This document shows positions 6,275 to 6,509 of a stretch of 6,509 nucleotides of DNA, piece after piece. The stretch lies in assembly GCA_026002695.1 (NCBI GenBank), contig BOCB01000068.1, forward strand, positions 1-6,509, in the 5' to 3' direction. This DNA is from Synergistales bacterium (GTDB lineage: Bacteria > Synergistota > Synergistia > Synergistales > Synergistaceae). Numbering within the stretch: position 1 is the stretch's first letter; each line of letters starts with the position of its first letter. Below the pieces are notes generated by a model, which worked only from the letters and a program-made list of their open reading frames with translations, ran no database searches and was not told where the DNA came from. The position numbers and the translations under genes are program-made.

Positions 6275-6319
6275 GGGGGCGGATGGGCGGGGTTCACCCG
6301 CCCGTGTTTATCCGCCCCC
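6275..6319 (-). terminator. Two-part hairpin between flagellin and flaG
   Basis: GGGGGCGGAT (6275-6284) pairs perfectly with ATCCGCCCCC (6310-6319), and inside it GGGCGGG (6285-6291) pairs with CCCGCCC (6297-6303) around a 5-base loop, with a 6-base bulge (6304-6309). This is 17 base pairs in all, starting 14 bases after the flagellin stop. No T-run directly follows on the minus strand. A second small hairpin (GCCG-AATA-CGGC) and then AAAAATTTTT come next. It is probably a flagellin 3' stabilising hairpin or partial terminator that lowers flaG expression. Confidence 0.6.
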
Positions 6320-6333
6320 TGCGATAGACGCGT

Positions 6334-6509
6334 TTATCTCAGCAGGGACAGAACCGCCTGCGGGAGCTGGTTTGCCTGCGCAAGCATCGAGTTGCCGGCC
6401 TGGCTCAGGATGTTGAGCTTCGTGAAGTTCATCATTTCCTTCGCCATGTCGGTGTCGCGGATGCGGCTCTCGGAGCTCTTCATGTTCGTCGACGCCGTGG
6501 TCAGGTTGT
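6334..6509 (-). CDS. Flagellin, C-terminal fragment (gene continues past the window)
   Basis: Only the last 57 residues are inside the window; the frame runs off the right edge. The protein ends in a classic flagellin C-terminal D0/D1 helix: SSESRIRDTDMAKEM, then the TKLNILSQAGNSMLAQANQLPQAVLSLLR terminus. Flagellin is the secreted filament subunit and, by family knowledge, the partner of FliW, the mRNA target of CsrA and the acceptor of Maf glycosylation. Its promoter, leader and central glycosylated domain are not visible. The stop TAA at 6334-6336 is followed by the strong two-part hairpin. The symbol could be fliC, hag or flaA; none is chosen because the locus naming is unknown. Confidence 0.95.
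   Translation of the reverse strand, partial: NLTTASTNMKSSESRIRDTDMAKEMMNFTKLNILSQAGNSMLAQANQLPQAVLSLLR

Overview
The window is a bacterial flagellar locus, moderately GC-rich and densely coded. The gene order is flgL (3' part), fliW, csrA and a Maf/DUF115 motility-associated glycosyltransferase on the plus strand. Facing them on the minus strand are flaG and, upstream of it in transcription, the 3' end of a flagellin gene. No transposase, phage, CRISPR, tRNA or rRNA signal was seen. The long insert-bearing FlgL, full-length Shine-Dalgarno sequences, frequent ATA isoleucine and AGG arginine codons, and the fliW-csrA-maf order fit an anaerobe of the Synergistota (Cloacibacillus/Synergistes type) or a related Firmicutes-like lineage. 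That placement is an inference from style and was not tested by any search.

Layout. Bases 2-1684 hold the C-terminal 560 residues of an enlarged hook-filament junction protein FlgL. It carries a chain of imperfect 'flagellin IN'-type modules before the conserved C-terminal helix. Bases 1685-2056 are non-coding. The first half is repeat-like: a 24-base inverted repeat of hairpins flanking an AAAACCG heptamer array. The second half is AT-rich and holds a strong sigma70-like promoter with a palindrome over its -10 box, then a leader with a hairpin and a repeated AAACGGAAT 9-mer. Bases 2057-5727 are the tight fliW-csrA-maf operon, with a 3-base gap and then a 4-base ATGA overlap. Bases 5728-5854 are a convergent intergenic region with two hairpin terminators. 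flaG (5855-6238) and the flagellin 3' end (6334-6509) follow on the minus strand, separated by 95 bases with a strong two-part hairpin.

How it works together. By family knowledge, free flagellin sequesters FliW. FliW otherwise binds CsrA and blocks its repression of flagellin mRNA translation, so filament assembly and flagellin synthesis are balanced. Maf proteins add nonulosonic-acid-type sugars to flagellin, FlaG affects filament length, and FlgL joins hook to filament. The locus therefore groups production control, modification and assembly of the filament. No wholly new system is evident. The points most worth checking are the long CsrA tail, the coupling of maf to csrA, the modular FlgL insert, possible CsrA autoregulation in the fliW leader, and the REP-like element.
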